The notes below the pieces were generated by a model. The model had not been told where the DNA came from. It saw only the letters and a program-made list of their open reading frames with translations, and ran no database searches. Below are positions 25,797 to 35,442 of a stretch of 41,847 bases of DNA, piece by piece; the stretch's first letter is position 1; every line of letters begins with the position of its first letter. The stretch is from assembly GCA_025363395.1 (NCBI GenBank), contig JANYDX010000232.1:1-41847 (forward strand), read 5' to 3'. The DNA is from Verrucomicrobiota bacterium (GTDB taxonomy: Bacteria > Verrucomicrobiota > Verrucomicrobiia > Opitutales > Opitutaceae). Position numbers and translations under genes: made by a program.

Positions 25797-26642
25797 ATGC
25801 TCAACGTTAAGAAATTCCTCGGTTTTTACGCAGCCTTGTCGGCGGCCACCCTTTCCTTTGCCTCGGAAGGCGAGGGAGTCGCGCCTGCAGCCGCCAAACT
25901 GATCGATTTTGGCCACGGTTGGGCCATCACCAACAGCATGGCAACGGGCTGGGTGGTATCAGCTTTTATTATTTTCCTGATCGTTTTCCTCATCGGCAAG
26001 CCGTCTATTTTTCCGGGTAAGGGGCAGGCGGTCTTCGAGTCGATTCTGGAAGCGTTGCGCGAACTGTTTGAACCGATTGTTGGCAAAAAAGCTTTCCCCG
26101 CGGCCTTTCCGCTCCTGGCCACGTTCTTCATTTTTATTCTGGCGCACAACTGGATGGGACTGATTCCCGGCGTCGGTACCGTGGGCTGGGGTCATACGAT
26201 TGACGGTCATTTCGAGATCACCCGCCCATTAATTCGCCCCTTTAATGCCGACTTCAATGGGACGATTGCCTTGGCACTCGTCTCCTTCGGCGGCTGGTTG
26301 ATCATCGTTCTGAAATACGCGGGGCCCAAGCTCCTAATCAAAGACCTCTTTGGTAATAAAGCCGACAAGAAGGAAACCCCTGCCTGGCTCTATCCAATTC
26401 TGGCCTTGGTCTTTTTTACCGTCGGTTTGATTGAAGTATTTTCAATCGGTATCCGCCCTTTCACCCTATCGGTTCGTCTTTTCGGCAACGTCTTTGGCGG
26501 CGAAAACCTCCTCCATGGTACCAGCTTCTTTTTCGTCTTCTACTTTATGGAGCTTCTCGTTGGTTTGATCCAAGCCCTCGTCTTCACGCTCCTGACCTCG
26601 GTCTACATAGGCCTGATCTGCAACCACGGCGATGATCATTAA
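25797..26642 (+). CDS. atpB: ATP synthase F0 subunit a
   Basis: Membrane subunit forming the two proton half-channels beside the c-ring. I use ATG 25797 (MLNVKKFLGFYAALSAATLS), since the longer ORF adds a leader unlike the family. The 281 residues have five to six membrane segments. FILAHNWMGLIPGVGTVGWG is the conserved region after the second helix, and FTLSVRLFGNVFGGENLL holds the essential Arg of the RLFGN motif. The first ~20 residues could act as a cleavable signal before SEGEGVAPAAAK. It is the first gene of atpBEFHAGDC; no atpI or atpZ precedes it. A 117-bp gap separates it from atpE. Confidence 0.96.
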   Translation: MLNVKKFLGFYAALSAATLSFASEGEGVAPAAAKLIDFGHGWAITNSMATGWVVSAFIIFLIVFLIGKPSIFPGKGQAVFESILEALRELFEPIVGKKAFPAAFPLLATFFIFILAHNWMGLIPGVGTVGWGHTIDGHFEITRPLIRPFNADFNGTIALALVSFGGWLIIVLKYAGPKLLIKDLFGNKADKKETPAWLYPILALVFFTVGLIEVFSIGIRPFTLSVRLFGNVFGGENLLHGTSFFFVFYFMELLVGLIQALVFTLLTSVYIGLICNHGDDH

Positions 26643-26759
26643 CACGATCACGCTGCCGGTGACGCCCACTCCGCCGAAACTCCTCACTGATAATTTATCG
26701 CCGGGAGCGTGCTTCGCGTGCGCACGGCGGCAACCGCAACCACAATCCATCCACAAATC

Positions 26760-26972
26760 ATGAACGTTATCCTCGCTGAAATCTACGGCAACCTCACCAG
26801 CGCTTTCGGTCTCCTCGGCGCCGCCATCGGTGTCGGTCTCATCGGACAGAAAGCCGCTGAAGCCGTCGGTCGCAATCCTGGCGCATCCGGCAAGATCCTT
26901 GTGCAGGCCATCATCGGTATGGCACTCGCCGAAGGTCTCGGTATTCTCGCGCTGTTCCTCGCTACCAAGTAA
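26760..26972 (+). CDS. atpE: ATP synthase F0 subunit c
   Basis: 70-residue proteolipid with two helices that oligomerises into the rotor ring. The start is ATG 26760 (MNVILAEIYGNLTSAFGLL); the longer ORF start at 26709 adds a non-hydrophobic leader. Helix 1 has the glycine-rich GAAIGVGLIGQKAAEAVGRN and the polar loop RNP. Helix 2 carries the ion-binding Glu in IIGMALAEGLGILALFLA. The sodium-coupling signature is absent: the Q of GxGxGQG is Val here, and the Glu is followed by GL rather than ST or TT. I therefore infer proton coupling. Confidence 0.96.
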   Translation: MNVILAEIYGNLTSAFGLLGAAIGVGLIGQKAAEAVGRNPGASGKILVQAIIGMALAEGLGILALFLATK

Positions 26973-27028
26973 ACCTTCTTCTCAGGTGTCGCGGAGCTTC
27001 GGTTCCGTGCCGCCTGTCCCTTTCCGCC

Positions 27029-27601
27029 ATGCTGCCAATCCTGCTCGCCACCGCCGAAGCCACCACTCATGGGGCACAGTCTGGTCCGATCGAAGGTCTC
27101 AAGCAGACCTTCGAGCACTTCGGCGTAGAACCGAAGTTTGTTCTCTTTCAGGTCATCAGCTTCCTGCTCCTGTTTGCGGTCCTCTACAAATTTGGCGTCA
27201 AGCCCACGCTCACCACGATGGATGAGCGCAATGCCAAGATCGCCTCCGGCCTCAAGAACGCCGAGGAAACGCAGGCCCGCCTCGCCGCCGCCGCGCAGGA
27301 GAGCGCCCAGATCGTGCGCAACGCCCAGCTCGAAGCCCAAAAATCCATCGACGAAGCCCGCAAGTCCGCCAAGGAATTTGCCGAGAAACAGCAGGCCGAA
27401 GCCGTGACGCGCGCCGCCGACATTCTGGCCAAGGCCCAGCAGGCCATCGAACTCGAGCATAAAAAAATGCTCGATCAGGCCCGGACCGAAATCGCCCGCC
27501 TCGTCGTCAAGACCACCGAGCAGGTCCTCGCCAAGAAGCTCACTGACGCCGACCGCGCCGCTTATAATGAAGCCGCCGCCAAGGAACTTTCATTTCTCTG
27601 A
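27029..27601 (+). CDS. atpF: ATP synthase F0 subunit b
   Basis: 190-residue peripheral-stalk subunit. A ~35-residue N-terminal segment (MLPILLATAEATTHGAQSG) precedes one membrane helix (FVLFQVISFLLLFAVLYKFG). After it comes the conserved KPTLTTMDERNAKIASGL and a long, charged Ala/Glu/Lys-rich helix for right-handed coiled-coil dimerisation. The end (LVVKTTEQVLAKKLTDADR) is the delta-binding region. Only one b-type gene is present, so the stalk is probably a homodimer. It lies between atpE and atpH with pyrimidine-rich spacers lacking Shine-Dalgarno sequences. Confidence 0.95.
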   Translation: MLPILLATAEATTHGAQSGPIEGLKQTFEHFGVEPKFVLFQVISFLLLFAVLYKFGVKPTLTTMDERNAKIASGLKNAEETQARLAAAAQESAQIVRNAQLEAQKSIDEARKSAKEFAEKQQAEAVTRAADILAKAQQAIELEHKKMLDQARTEIARLVVKTTEQVLAKKLTDADRAAYNEAAAKELSFL

Positions 27602-27680
27602 CCCCCCAAAACTGAAAACCTGACGGAGCGTTTCCACCCAACCGATTTCTTACCTTTCATCTTTTCAGTCCTTCACCTTC

Positions 27681-28067
27681 ATGGCCGCCGATAAAAAAAC
27701 CAAGCTCCTTGCCCGCCAGCTTTTCAAGCTGAGCCTCGCCGATGGCCAGGTTTCCGCCGAGCAGATTTCCGGTGTGCTCGGCTGGGTGAACAAACATTCG
27801 CCGCGCCGGCCACTCGCGCTGCTGCAACTTTATCAACGCCTGATCACGACCGAACTGGCCCGCTCCCAGGCCGTCGTCACCCACGCCGGGCCGCTTGGCG
27901 CCGGCATGCTCGCCCAGATCGAAAAGGCGATGACCCTGAAATATTCCCGGCCCGTCACCGCCACCGCCGCACCCGATTCCTCCCTGCTCGCCGGCATTCG
28001 TGTCCGCGTCGGCGATGATATCTACGAGTCCTCCGCCGCCAGCCAGCTCGCCTCCCTCTCCGCTTAA
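27681..28067 (+). CDS. atpH: ATP synthase F1 subunit delta, unusually short
   Basis: 128 residues, against ~175-180 for typical bacterial delta. Identity comes from its position between atpF and atpA and from the OSCP/delta C-terminal signature: AVVTHAGPLGAGMLAQIEKA, then DSSLLAGIRVRVGDDIYESS. The N-terminal six-helix domain that caps the alpha subunits seems reduced to ~60 residues (KLLARQLFKLSLADGQVSAE...). Only 79 bp separate the atpF stop from the ATG, so the missing part is not hidden upstream. A 12-base segment of its leader (TTCAGTCCTTCA) recurs before atpG. Confidence 0.85.
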   Translation: MAADKKTKLLARQLFKLSLADGQVSAEQISGVLGWVNKHSPRRPLALLQLYQRLITTELARSQAVVTHAGPLGAGMLAQIEKAMTLKYSRPVTATAAPDSSLLAGIRVRVGDDIYESSAASQLASLSA

Positions 28068-28100
28068 TTTCGCACTCACTTTTAACCTGCGCCCCACGCC

Positions 28101-29633
28101 ATGAGCAACGTCATCGAACAAATCGAACAACAGATCGCCAAGCTTTCCACCAAGGCGGTCAAGAAGAACACCGGCCACATCCGCACGGTCGCCGACGGCG
28201 TCGCCAAAGTGGACGGCCTCTCCGACGTCATGTACAACGAGATGGTGCAATTCCCCGGTGGCACCATCGGCATCGCGCTCAATCTCGAACAGGACGAGGT
28301 CGGCTGCGTCGTTCTCGGTGACGTTTCCCAGCTCAAGGAAGGCGACGAGGTCACCACCACTGGCAAGCTCCTCTCCGTTCCCGTCGGCCGTGCCCTGCTC
28401 GGCCGCGTCGTTGACGCCCTCGGCCGCCCCATTGATGGCAAAGGCCCCATCGCTTCCACGGAATTTTATCCCGTCGAGAAAATCGCCCCGGGCGTCATGT
28501 CCCGCAAATCAGTCAATCAGCCGCTCTTCACGGGCATTATGGCCATCGACTCCATGATCCCGATCGGCCGCGGCCAGCGCGAACTCATCATCGGTGATCG
28601 CGGCACGGGCAAGACCACCATCTGTCTCGACACGATCATCAACCAAGCGCGCATCAATAAAGTCGGTCTCGCGTCCGGCGATAAGAATTTCCGCCCCGTT
28701 TATTCGATCTACGTCGCCGTCGGACAGAAACAATCGAACGTTGTCCGCACCATCGCCGCCCTCGAGGCCGCCGATGCCCTGCAATACACGATCATCGTGG
28801 CTGCAACTGCTGGTGACAATCCGGCCAATCAATACATCGCCCCGTTCTCCGGCGCCGCCATCGGCGAATGGTTCATGGAAAATGGCCAGGATGCCCTGAT
28901 CGTGTACGACGATCTCTCGAAGCACGCCGTCGCTTACCGCCAGATTTCACTCATCCTGAAACGTCCTTCCGGCCGCGAAGCTTATCCGGGCGACGTGTTT
29001 TATCTGCACTCCCGCCTGCTCGAGCGCGCCGCGCGCCTCGACGGCAAGGGTTCGCTCACCGCGCTCCCGGTCATTGAGACTCAGGCTGGCGACGTTTCGG
29101 CTTACATTCCAACCAATGTTATCTCGATTACAGACGGCCAGATTTTCCTCGAGACCGATCTCTTCAATCAAGGTATCCGTCCCGCTGTGTCCGTCGGTCT
29201 TTCCGTCTCGCGCGTCGGTTCGTCCGCGCAGATCAAGGTCACCAAGCAGGTCGGCGGCAAACTCAAGGGCGAACTCGCCCAGTTCCGCGAACTCGCCGCT
29301 TTCGCGCAGTTCGGTTCCGACCTCGACGCCAAGACCAAGGCCACGCTCGATCGCGGCGCCCGCATCGTCGAACTTTTCAAACAGCCGCAGCTCAATCCCC
29401 TCTCGATCGAAGTTCAGGCCTCGATTTTGTGGACACTGCAGAAGGGCTACTTCGATTCCGTTGAAGTAAAGAGTGTCGTCAACGCGTCGAACTCGCTTCG
29501 CGACTTTCTCATCACGCGCAAGGATGCCTTGCTCACGACCATCCGCACCAAGGCCGCCCTCTCACCGGAAATCGAAGCGGACCTGAAGGCCGCCGCCGAC
29601 GAGTGGAAAGCAACCTTTGCAGCGAAGGGCTGA
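28101..29633 (+). CDS. atpA: ATP synthase F1 subunit alpha
   Basis: 510-residue non-catalytic nucleotide-binding subunit of F1, forming the alpha3beta3 hexamer with AtpD. The beta-barrel N-terminus ([20 protein letters not shown]) is followed by the P-loop [15 protein letters not shown] near residue 165. The arginine-finger region is [17 protein letters not shown], with [17 protein letters not shown] after it. The C-terminal helical domain is complete. The start ([20 protein letters not shown]) includes the delta-contacting helix. There is no Shine-Dalgarno sequence upstream (CTGCGCCCCACGCC). Confidence 0.97.
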   Translation: MSNVIEQIEQQIAKLSTKAVKKNTGHIRTVADGVAKVDGLSDVMYNEMVQFPGGTIGIALNLEQDEVGCVVLGDVSQLKEGDEVTTTGKLLSVPVGRALLGRVVDALGRPIDGKGPIASTEFYPVEKIAPGVMSRKSVNQPLFTGIMAIDSMIPIGRGQRELIIGDRGTGKTTICLDTIINQARINKVGLASGDKNFRPVYSIYVAVGQKQSNVVRTIAALEAADALQYTIIVAATAGDNPANQYIAPFSGAAIGEWFMENGQDALIVYDDLSKHAVAYRQISLILKRPSGREAYPGDVFYLHSRLLERAARLDGKGSLTALPVIETQAGDVSAYIPTNVISITDGQIFLETDLFNQGIRPAVSVGLSVSRVGSSAQIKVTKQVGGKLKGELAQFRELAAFAQFGSDLDAKTKATLDRGARIVELFKQPQLNPLSIEVQASILWTLQKGYFDSVEVKSVVNASNSLRDFLITRKDALLTTIRTKAALSPEIEADLKAAADEWKATFAAKG

Positions 29634-29717
29634 AAGGCTGACGAAGTCATCGCTATCTTCGTCACGCTCCTCAAATAAACCACGTCCCCGTTTCAGCTCT
29701 TCAGTCCTTCAGCCTTT
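29629..29717. repeat. Imperfect palindromic microrepeat element between atpA and atpG
   Basis: The spacer begins GGGCTGAAAGGCTGAC and ends in three octamer-like units, TTTCAGCT-CTTCAGTC-CTTCAGCC, followed by a T run. AAAGGCTGA (29633-29641) pairs exactly with TCAGCCTTT (29709-29717). An inner hairpin, TGACGAAG/CTTCGTCA (29639-29646 with 29657-29664), overlaps the outer stem's left arm, so the two structures exclude each other. It may be a REP-like repeat or an attenuator that tunes the atpA:atpG ratio. Confidence 0.55.
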
Positions 29718-29728
29718 TTTCCTAACTC

Positions 29729-30601
29729 ATGGCTTCACTTCGCGACATCCGCCGGCGCATCAAGTCGGTCAAGAACACCCGCCAGATCACCAAGGCGATG
29801 GAGTTGGTTGCTGCGTCAAAAATGAAGAAGGCGCAGCAGGCTGCCCTCGCCGGCCGTGCCTACGCCCAGCTTATGGCCGACATGCTCGCCGCTCTCGCCG
29901 GCCGCGTGATGGATACCGAGCACCCGTTTCTGGTGAAGCGCGAGGTGAAGACGCGCGGCATCCTGCTCGTCACCTCGGACAAGGGGCTGTGCGGCCCGCT
30001 CAATGGAAATCTTTTCAAGCTCGTGACGGAAATCAAGTCACCGGCCAAATACGTCGCCATCGGCCGCAAGGGCGCGCAATTTCTCGCCCGTACCCGCCGT
30101 GATGTCGTCGCTGATTTCAGTGTGACCGACCGCGTCCCGTTTGGCGAAGTGAAGACGGTCATCGAGTTCATGGTGAAATTGTACATCGAGGGGACCATCG
30201 ACACCATCGAGGTCATCTACTCTCACTACAAAAACACGCTCGTGCAGGAGCCCACCGTCCGTCCGCTCCTTCCGCTCACGAGTGTGAAGGACTTCGTCAC
30301 GCATCTCCGCGCCGAATCTGGCGGCAGCCACCAGGTGGATGATCGCGACATGCTTTTCGAACCCGACGCCGCTACCGTGCTCGACGCCCTGCTGCCTTTC
30401 TATGTGAACCGTTGCGCCTATCAGTTGATTCTCAACGCCAAGGCTTCCGAGCACAGCGCCCGCATGGTCGCGATGAAGACCGCGAAGGACAATGCCACGA
30501 AGCTGATCGGCGAACTCTCCCTCGAATACAACAAGGCCCGCCAGGCCGGCATCACCCAGGAAATCCTGGAGATCTCAGCCGCGTCGTATTCGTCCCAATA
30601 A
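29729..30601 (+). CDS. atpG: ATP synthase F1 subunit gamma
   Basis: 290-residue central rotor shaft of F1. The N-terminal helix has the classic MASLRDIRRRIKSVKNTRQI and ITKAMELVAASKMKKAQQ. The middle Rossmann-like part includes LLVTSDKGLCGPLNGNLFK. The C-terminal helix carries SEHSARMVAMKTAKDNATKL and the ending YNKARQAGITQEILEI. All regions needed for rotation are intact. It is separated from atpA by a 95-bp spacer that contains a palindromic repeat. Confidence 0.97.
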   Translation: MASLRDIRRRIKSVKNTRQITKAMELVAASKMKKAQQAALAGRAYAQLMADMLAALAGRVMDTEHPFLVKREVKTRGILLVTSDKGLCGPLNGNLFKLVTEIKSPAKYVAIGRKGAQFLARTRRDVVADFSVTDRVPFGEVKTVIEFMVKLYIEGTIDTIEVIYSHYKNTLVQEPTVRPLLPLTSVKDFVTHLRAESGGSHQVDDRDMLFEPDAATVLDALLPFYVNRCAYQLILNAKASEHSARMVAMKTAKDNATKLIGELSLEYNKARQAGITQEILEISAASYSSQ

Positions 30602-32062
<1,461 letters not shown>

Positions 32063-32067
32063 TCACC

Positions 32068-32475
32068 ATGCCTCTCACGCTCGAAATCGTCACGCCCGAG
32101 GCGAAGGTGTATTCCGACACCATCGACTCCGTCGTGATTCCGACGGTCGAGGGCGAGATCGGCGTTCTCCCCGGCCATATCCCACTGCTCACCCAGATCG
32201 ACTCCGGTGAACTGCGGGTGACCAAAGGCACGACGACCCTGTGGCTCGCCATCGGCGGCGGCTTCGCCCAAATCGACGGCGACACGGTTCGCGTGCTGGC
32301 TGAAAATGCCATCACCGAGGAAAAGATCGACGAAAACGCGGTCGAGGCCGCCATGAAGCGCGCTGAACAGGAGCTCAAGGAAGCCAAGGACATGGATCCC
32401 CAGCAATATGAGCATCTGCAAAGCCTCGTGCGTTATTCAGGTGTCCAACTTGCTGTAAAACGCCGCCGCCACTAA
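32068..32475 (+). CDS. atpC: ATP synthase F1 subunit epsilon
   Basis: 135-residue subunit that couples the rotor and regulates ATP hydrolysis. The beta-sandwich N-terminal domain (TLEIVTPEAKVYSDTIDSVV; VEGEIGVLPGHIPLLTQIDS) is followed by two C-terminal helices (VEAAMKRAEQELKEAKDMD). It starts 5 bp after atpD and is the last gene of the operon, followed by a terminator. Family length is normal. Confidence 0.96.
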   Translation: MPLTLEIVTPEAKVYSDTIDSVVIPTVEGEIGVLPGHIPLLTQIDSGELRVTKGTTTLWLAIGGGFAQIDGDTVRVLAENAITEEKIDENAVEAAMKRAEQELKEAKDMDPQQYEHLQSLVRYSGVQLAVKRRRH

Positions 32476-32480
32476 CCCCT

Positions 32481-32523
32481 AAGCCTCGAGCCAGCCTCCC
32501 GCAGGTTGACCCGGGGCTTTTTT
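32481..32523 (+). terminator. Terminator of the ATP synthase operon
   Basis: AAGCCTCG (32481-32488) pairs with CGGGGCTT (32512-32519) with one G-U pair. The loop is long and partly structured, and the run of T continues past the stem. It begins 6 bp after the atpC stop, as expected for the operon end. Confidence 0.7.
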
Positions 32524-32557
32524 ATGATTCTGTTCTGATACTCAGTCTCAGCCGCAA

Positions 32558-32881
32558 ATGACCACCCCGCTTAAAAAACTTTCCCCCCTCTGTCAGCTGG
32601 CCGCCGGCGCGACGGGACGGGTCTGCGAGTTGAGGGGCGATGAGGATTTTTGCCAGCGCTTGCGGGAGATGGGTTTCGGTGAGGCCGCACTGGTCACCAA
32701 AGTTTCCGGTAGCACCACCAGTCTTTGCCAGATCAACGGCACCCGCATCGCGCTGAGTCACGCGGCGGCGATGAATATCATGATCGAGCTGCTGCCGATC
32801 GGGCCGGCGCACGACCGCAGCCGGGCTCCGTTTCCCGCCCCAGCTTCACCTAAGCTGAATGCCACGGACCGCACGCGCTAA
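32558..32881 (+). CDS. feoA: FeoA-type SH3 domain protein (first copy)
   Basis: 107-residue cytoplasmic accessory of FeoB ferrous-iron uptake. The FeoA core spans ~5-80 (LSPLCQLAAGATGRVCELRG; QRLREMGFGEAALVTKV; GTRIALSHAAAMNIMIELLP). The last ~27 residues (HDRSRAPFPAPASPK...) are a Pro-rich tail without family likeness. It is the first gene of a feoA-feoA-feoB operon. FeoA is thought to bind the FeoB G domain and modulate it. Confidence 0.9.
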   Translation: MTTPLKKLSPLCQLAAGATGRVCELRGDEDFCQRLREMGFGEAALVTKVSGSTTSLCQINGTRIALSHAAAMNIMIELLPIGPAHDRSRAPFPAPASPKLNATDRTR

Positions 32882-32891
32882 GGCCCGCGTC

Positions 32892-33125
32892 ATGTCCGCC
32901 TCCCTCAAACTTTCTGCCCTCGCGCTTGGCGTCACCGCTCGCGTGAAGGACTTTCCGAAAACCGGCACCACCTTCGTCCGCCTCCGCGAAATGGGTCTGC
33001 TGCCCGGCACCCCGATCACTTTCATCCGCGCCGCGCCCCTGGGTGATCCCTTGGAATTCAAACTGCGGGGCTACCACCTCACGCTGCGCCGTGAAGAAGC
33101 GGAGCAAATTACGATCGAGGCCTGA
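32892..33125 (+). CDS. feoA: FeoA-type SH3 domain protein (second copy)
   Basis: 77 residues using ATG 32892 (MSASLKLSALALGVTARVKD). The ORF track start at 32859 overlaps the first feoA by 23 bp and adds a basic leader. It has the FeoA pattern FVRLREMGLLPGTPITFIRA and GDPLEFKLRGYHLTLRREEA, the latter nearly the family consensus for metal-transport FeoA. This copy looks more canonical than the first. It precedes feoB by 3 bp. Confidence 0.93.
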   Translation: MSASLKLSALALGVTARVKDFPKTGTTFVRLREMGLLPGTPITFIRAAPLGDPLEFKLRGYHLTLRREEAEQITIEA

Positions 33126-33128
33126 GCC

Positions 33129-35267
33129 GTGTCGCAACTACCATCCCATATTACCGGGTCGGGCAAAAAACGTCCGGCGCATGCCGACCGCACACCGGTT
33201 TACGCGCTGGTGGGAAATCCGAACTGCGGCAAGAGCACGCTCTTCAACGCCCTCACCGGCCTTAAGCAGAAGGTCGGCAACTATCCCGGCGTCACCGTCG
33301 AAAAGAAAATCGGCGAAACGTATTCGCAACACGGCAAGCCGATCAAAATCATCGACCTGCCCGGCGCCTACTCGCTCGCCGCCCGCTCTCCGGACGAAGC
33401 GGTCACTCGCGACGTGCTCCTCGGCCGTCGCTCCGACACACCGCAACCCGACCGGATTCTCTGTATCGTCGATGCAACGAATCTCGAACGGAATCTATAT
33501 CTCGTTCACCAAATCCTCGATCTCGGCCGGCCTGTGATCCTGGTCGTGAACATGATGGATCTGGCCGAAAGCTCCGGTCTGCAACTGCGGGTCGATCGTC
33601 TTGAGCAGGCGCTTGGCATTCCGGTGATCGCTTGCGAAGCGGTTAACGGGAAGGGCCTCGTCGAGTTGAAACTTGCGATGAGCCGATCTGATCTACCGCT
33701 GGCCCGCCATAGTTGGGATATCCCCGTCGCCGTCGCGCCCGCGGTCGCCGAATTGCAAGCCTCGCTCACCGACAACGATGGCCGTTCCCCGCTCGTGGCC
33801 CGCGCCGAGGCACTGCTGCTGCTGACTGATTTTGACACGGTGCGCGTCGCCGGTTCGACGCCGCTGAGTGCCCGCACCACGGATATTCTTGCGACCTGGC
33901 AAAAGCACTGGGAAGGCGAGGGGACCGACTGGGCCGGCACGCTCGTCGGCAGCCGCTATGCGGCCATCACCAAACTGTGCGTCGATATCGTACAACAAAC
34001 CGGTGCCACCGGGCCGACAACCTCGGATAAAATCGATGCCATCGTGGTCCATCCTTTGTGGGGCTGGGTGGTTTTTGGCGGCGTGATGACGCTTTTTTTC
34101 CTCAGTATCTTCACCTTCGCCCAAGGTCCGATGGAATGGATCGGCGACCAAACAGCGTCGCTGGCCAACTGGCTGAAAGCCACCATGCCCGAAGGCGACC
34201 TGCGCAGTCTCCTCACCGACGGCATAATCGGCGGGGTGGGAACGATCATCACATTTCTGCCGCAAATCCTCATTCTCTATTTCTTTATCGGACTGCTGGA
34301 GAACACCGGCTACATGGCGCGCGCGGCGTTTATCATGGACCGGCTGATGAGCCGCGTCGGCCTGAATGGAAAATCTTTCATCCCGCTGCTCAGTTCCTAC
34401 GCGTGTGCGATTCCCGGAATCATGGCGACCCGCACGATCGAAGATCCGAAAGATCGCCTCGTCACGATCCTCGTCGCGCCGCTGATGAGCTGTTCCGCGC
34501 GGCTGCCCGTCTACCTGCTGATGATCGCCGCGCTGCTGCCCGGCACCACCATGCCGGTACTCACGAAGGTCGGAATCATGCTCCTCATGTACGCACTGGG
34601 CACGGCGGGCGCCTTTGGCTTCGCGTGGCTCTTTAAGCGCACCCTGCTCAAGGGCCGTCCGCCCATGATGATCATGGAACTGCCGCCTTACCGGTTGCCC
34701 GGGATCAAGGACGTCGCGCTGCACATGTTCGAACGCGCTGGTCTCTTCCTGCGCAAGGCCGGCACCGTGATCCTCGGCATCAGCATCGTGCTTTGGTTTC
34801 TCACCACCTACCCAAAACACCCCGACGCGACCGCCGCGGCAACGGAACAGATCGCGTACAGTTTTGCCGGCCGCGCCGGTCACGCCATCGAACCTGTCAT
34901 CAAGCCCCTCGGCTTTGACTGGCGCATTGGCATCGGTCTCATCACTTCGTTTGCCGCCCGCGAGGTGTTTGTCAGTTCGATGGGCGTCATCTTCGGCGCG
35001 GAAAGCGCCAACGACGACACCACTACGCTGCGCGTCGCCCTGCAAAAAGCCACCTGGCCTGGCGGCGCGCCGGTATTCACCACGCTCGTTTGCTTCACGC
35101 TCATGGTGTATTATGTTTTCGCCATGCAATGCATGAGCACCGTCGCCGTAGTGAAACGCGAGACCAACGGCTGGAAATGGCCGCTGTTCCAGATCGGCTA
35201 CATGACCGGCACCGCATGGCTCGTATGTTTCGTCATCTATCAAACCGGCCGCGCGCTGGGTTATTGA
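33129..35267 (+). CDS. feoB: Ferrous iron transporter FeoB
   Basis: 712-residue inner-membrane Fe(II) transporter with an N-terminal GTPase. The start codon is GTG 33129. G1 is GNPNCGKSTLFNALTG (from residue 29), G3 is DLPGAYSL and G4 is VNMMDLAE. NYPGVTVEKKIG is the switch I region. A helical GDI domain follows, then 8-10 membrane segments with two Gate domains (GIIGGVGTIITFLPQILILY; LLSSYACAIPGIMATRTIED). The C-terminal core includes YYVFAMQCMSTVAVVKRETN. It lies between feoA and a small Cys-containing membrane protein gene. A Fur site was not found by eye. Confidence 0.97.
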   Translation: MSQLPSHITGSGKKRPAHADRTPVYALVGNPNCGKSTLFNALTGLKQKVGNYPGVTVEKKIGETYSQHGKPIKIIDLPGAYSLAARSPDEAVTRDVLLGRRSDTPQPDRILCIVDATNLERNLYLVHQILDLGRPVILVVNMMDLAESSGLQLRVDRLEQALGIPVIACEAVNGKGLVELKLAMSRSDLPLARHSWDIPVAVAPAVAELQASLTDNDGRSPLVARAEALLLLTDFDTVRVAGSTPLSARTTDILATWQKHWEGEGTDWAGTLVGSRYAAITKLCVDIVQQTGATGPTTSDKIDAIVVHPLWGWVVFGGVMTLFFLSIFTFAQGPMEWIGDQTASLANWLKATMPEGDLRSLLTDGIIGGVGTIITFLPQILILYFFIGLLENTGYMARAAFIMDRLMSRVGLNGKSFIPLLSSYACAIPGIMATRTIEDPKDRLVTILVAPLMSCSARLPVYLLMIAALLPGTTMPVLTKVGIMLLMYALGTAGAFGFAWLFKRTLLKGRPPMMIMELPPYRLPGIKDVALHMFERAGLFLRKAGTVILGISIVLWFLTTYPKHPDATAAATEQIAYSFAGRAGHAIEPVIKPLGFDWRIGIGLITSFAAREVFVSSMGVIFGAESANDDTTTLRVALQKATWPGGAPVFTTLVCFTLMVYYVFAMQCMSTVAVVKRETNGWKWPLFQIGYMTGTAWLVCFVIYQTGRALGY

Positions 35268-35268
35268 G

Positions 35269-35436
35269 ATGTCTTCGTCCCTCCAGACCATCATCGCTCT
35301 CGTCATCGTGGTGACCGCTCTCGCTTTGCTTCTGCGCGCCACCTTCCAGAAGCGAAAAAATTCCAGCTGCGGCAGCGAAGGTTGCGGTGCGATCAGCGCA
35401 GACGTGAAAAAGCTGAAGGCAAAACTGAAACGGTAG
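35269..35436 (+). CDS. FeoB-associated Cys-rich small membrane protein
   Basis: 55 residues, absent from the ORF track. ATG 35269 follows the feoB stop by 1 nt, implying translational coupling. One membrane helix (TIIALVIVVTALALLLRATF) is followed by a short cytoplasmic segment with two Cys (KRKNSSCGSEGCGAIS) and a Lys-rich end. This fits the FeoB-associated Cys-rich membrane protein family (PF12669-type), often found 3' of feoB in place of feoC. It may bind iron or sense redox state next to FeoB (inference). It converges with exoD, 6 bp away. Confidence 0.8.
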   Translation: MSSSLQTIIALVIVVTALALLLRATFQKRKNSSCGSEGCGAISADVKKLKAKLKR

Positions 35437-35442
35437 GAGGGC

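Noticed and set aside
26760-26972. Sodium-coupled ATP synthase
   Set aside because: Subunit c lacks the Gln and the Glu-Ser/Thr-Thr signature of Na+-binding rings; proton coupling is more likely.
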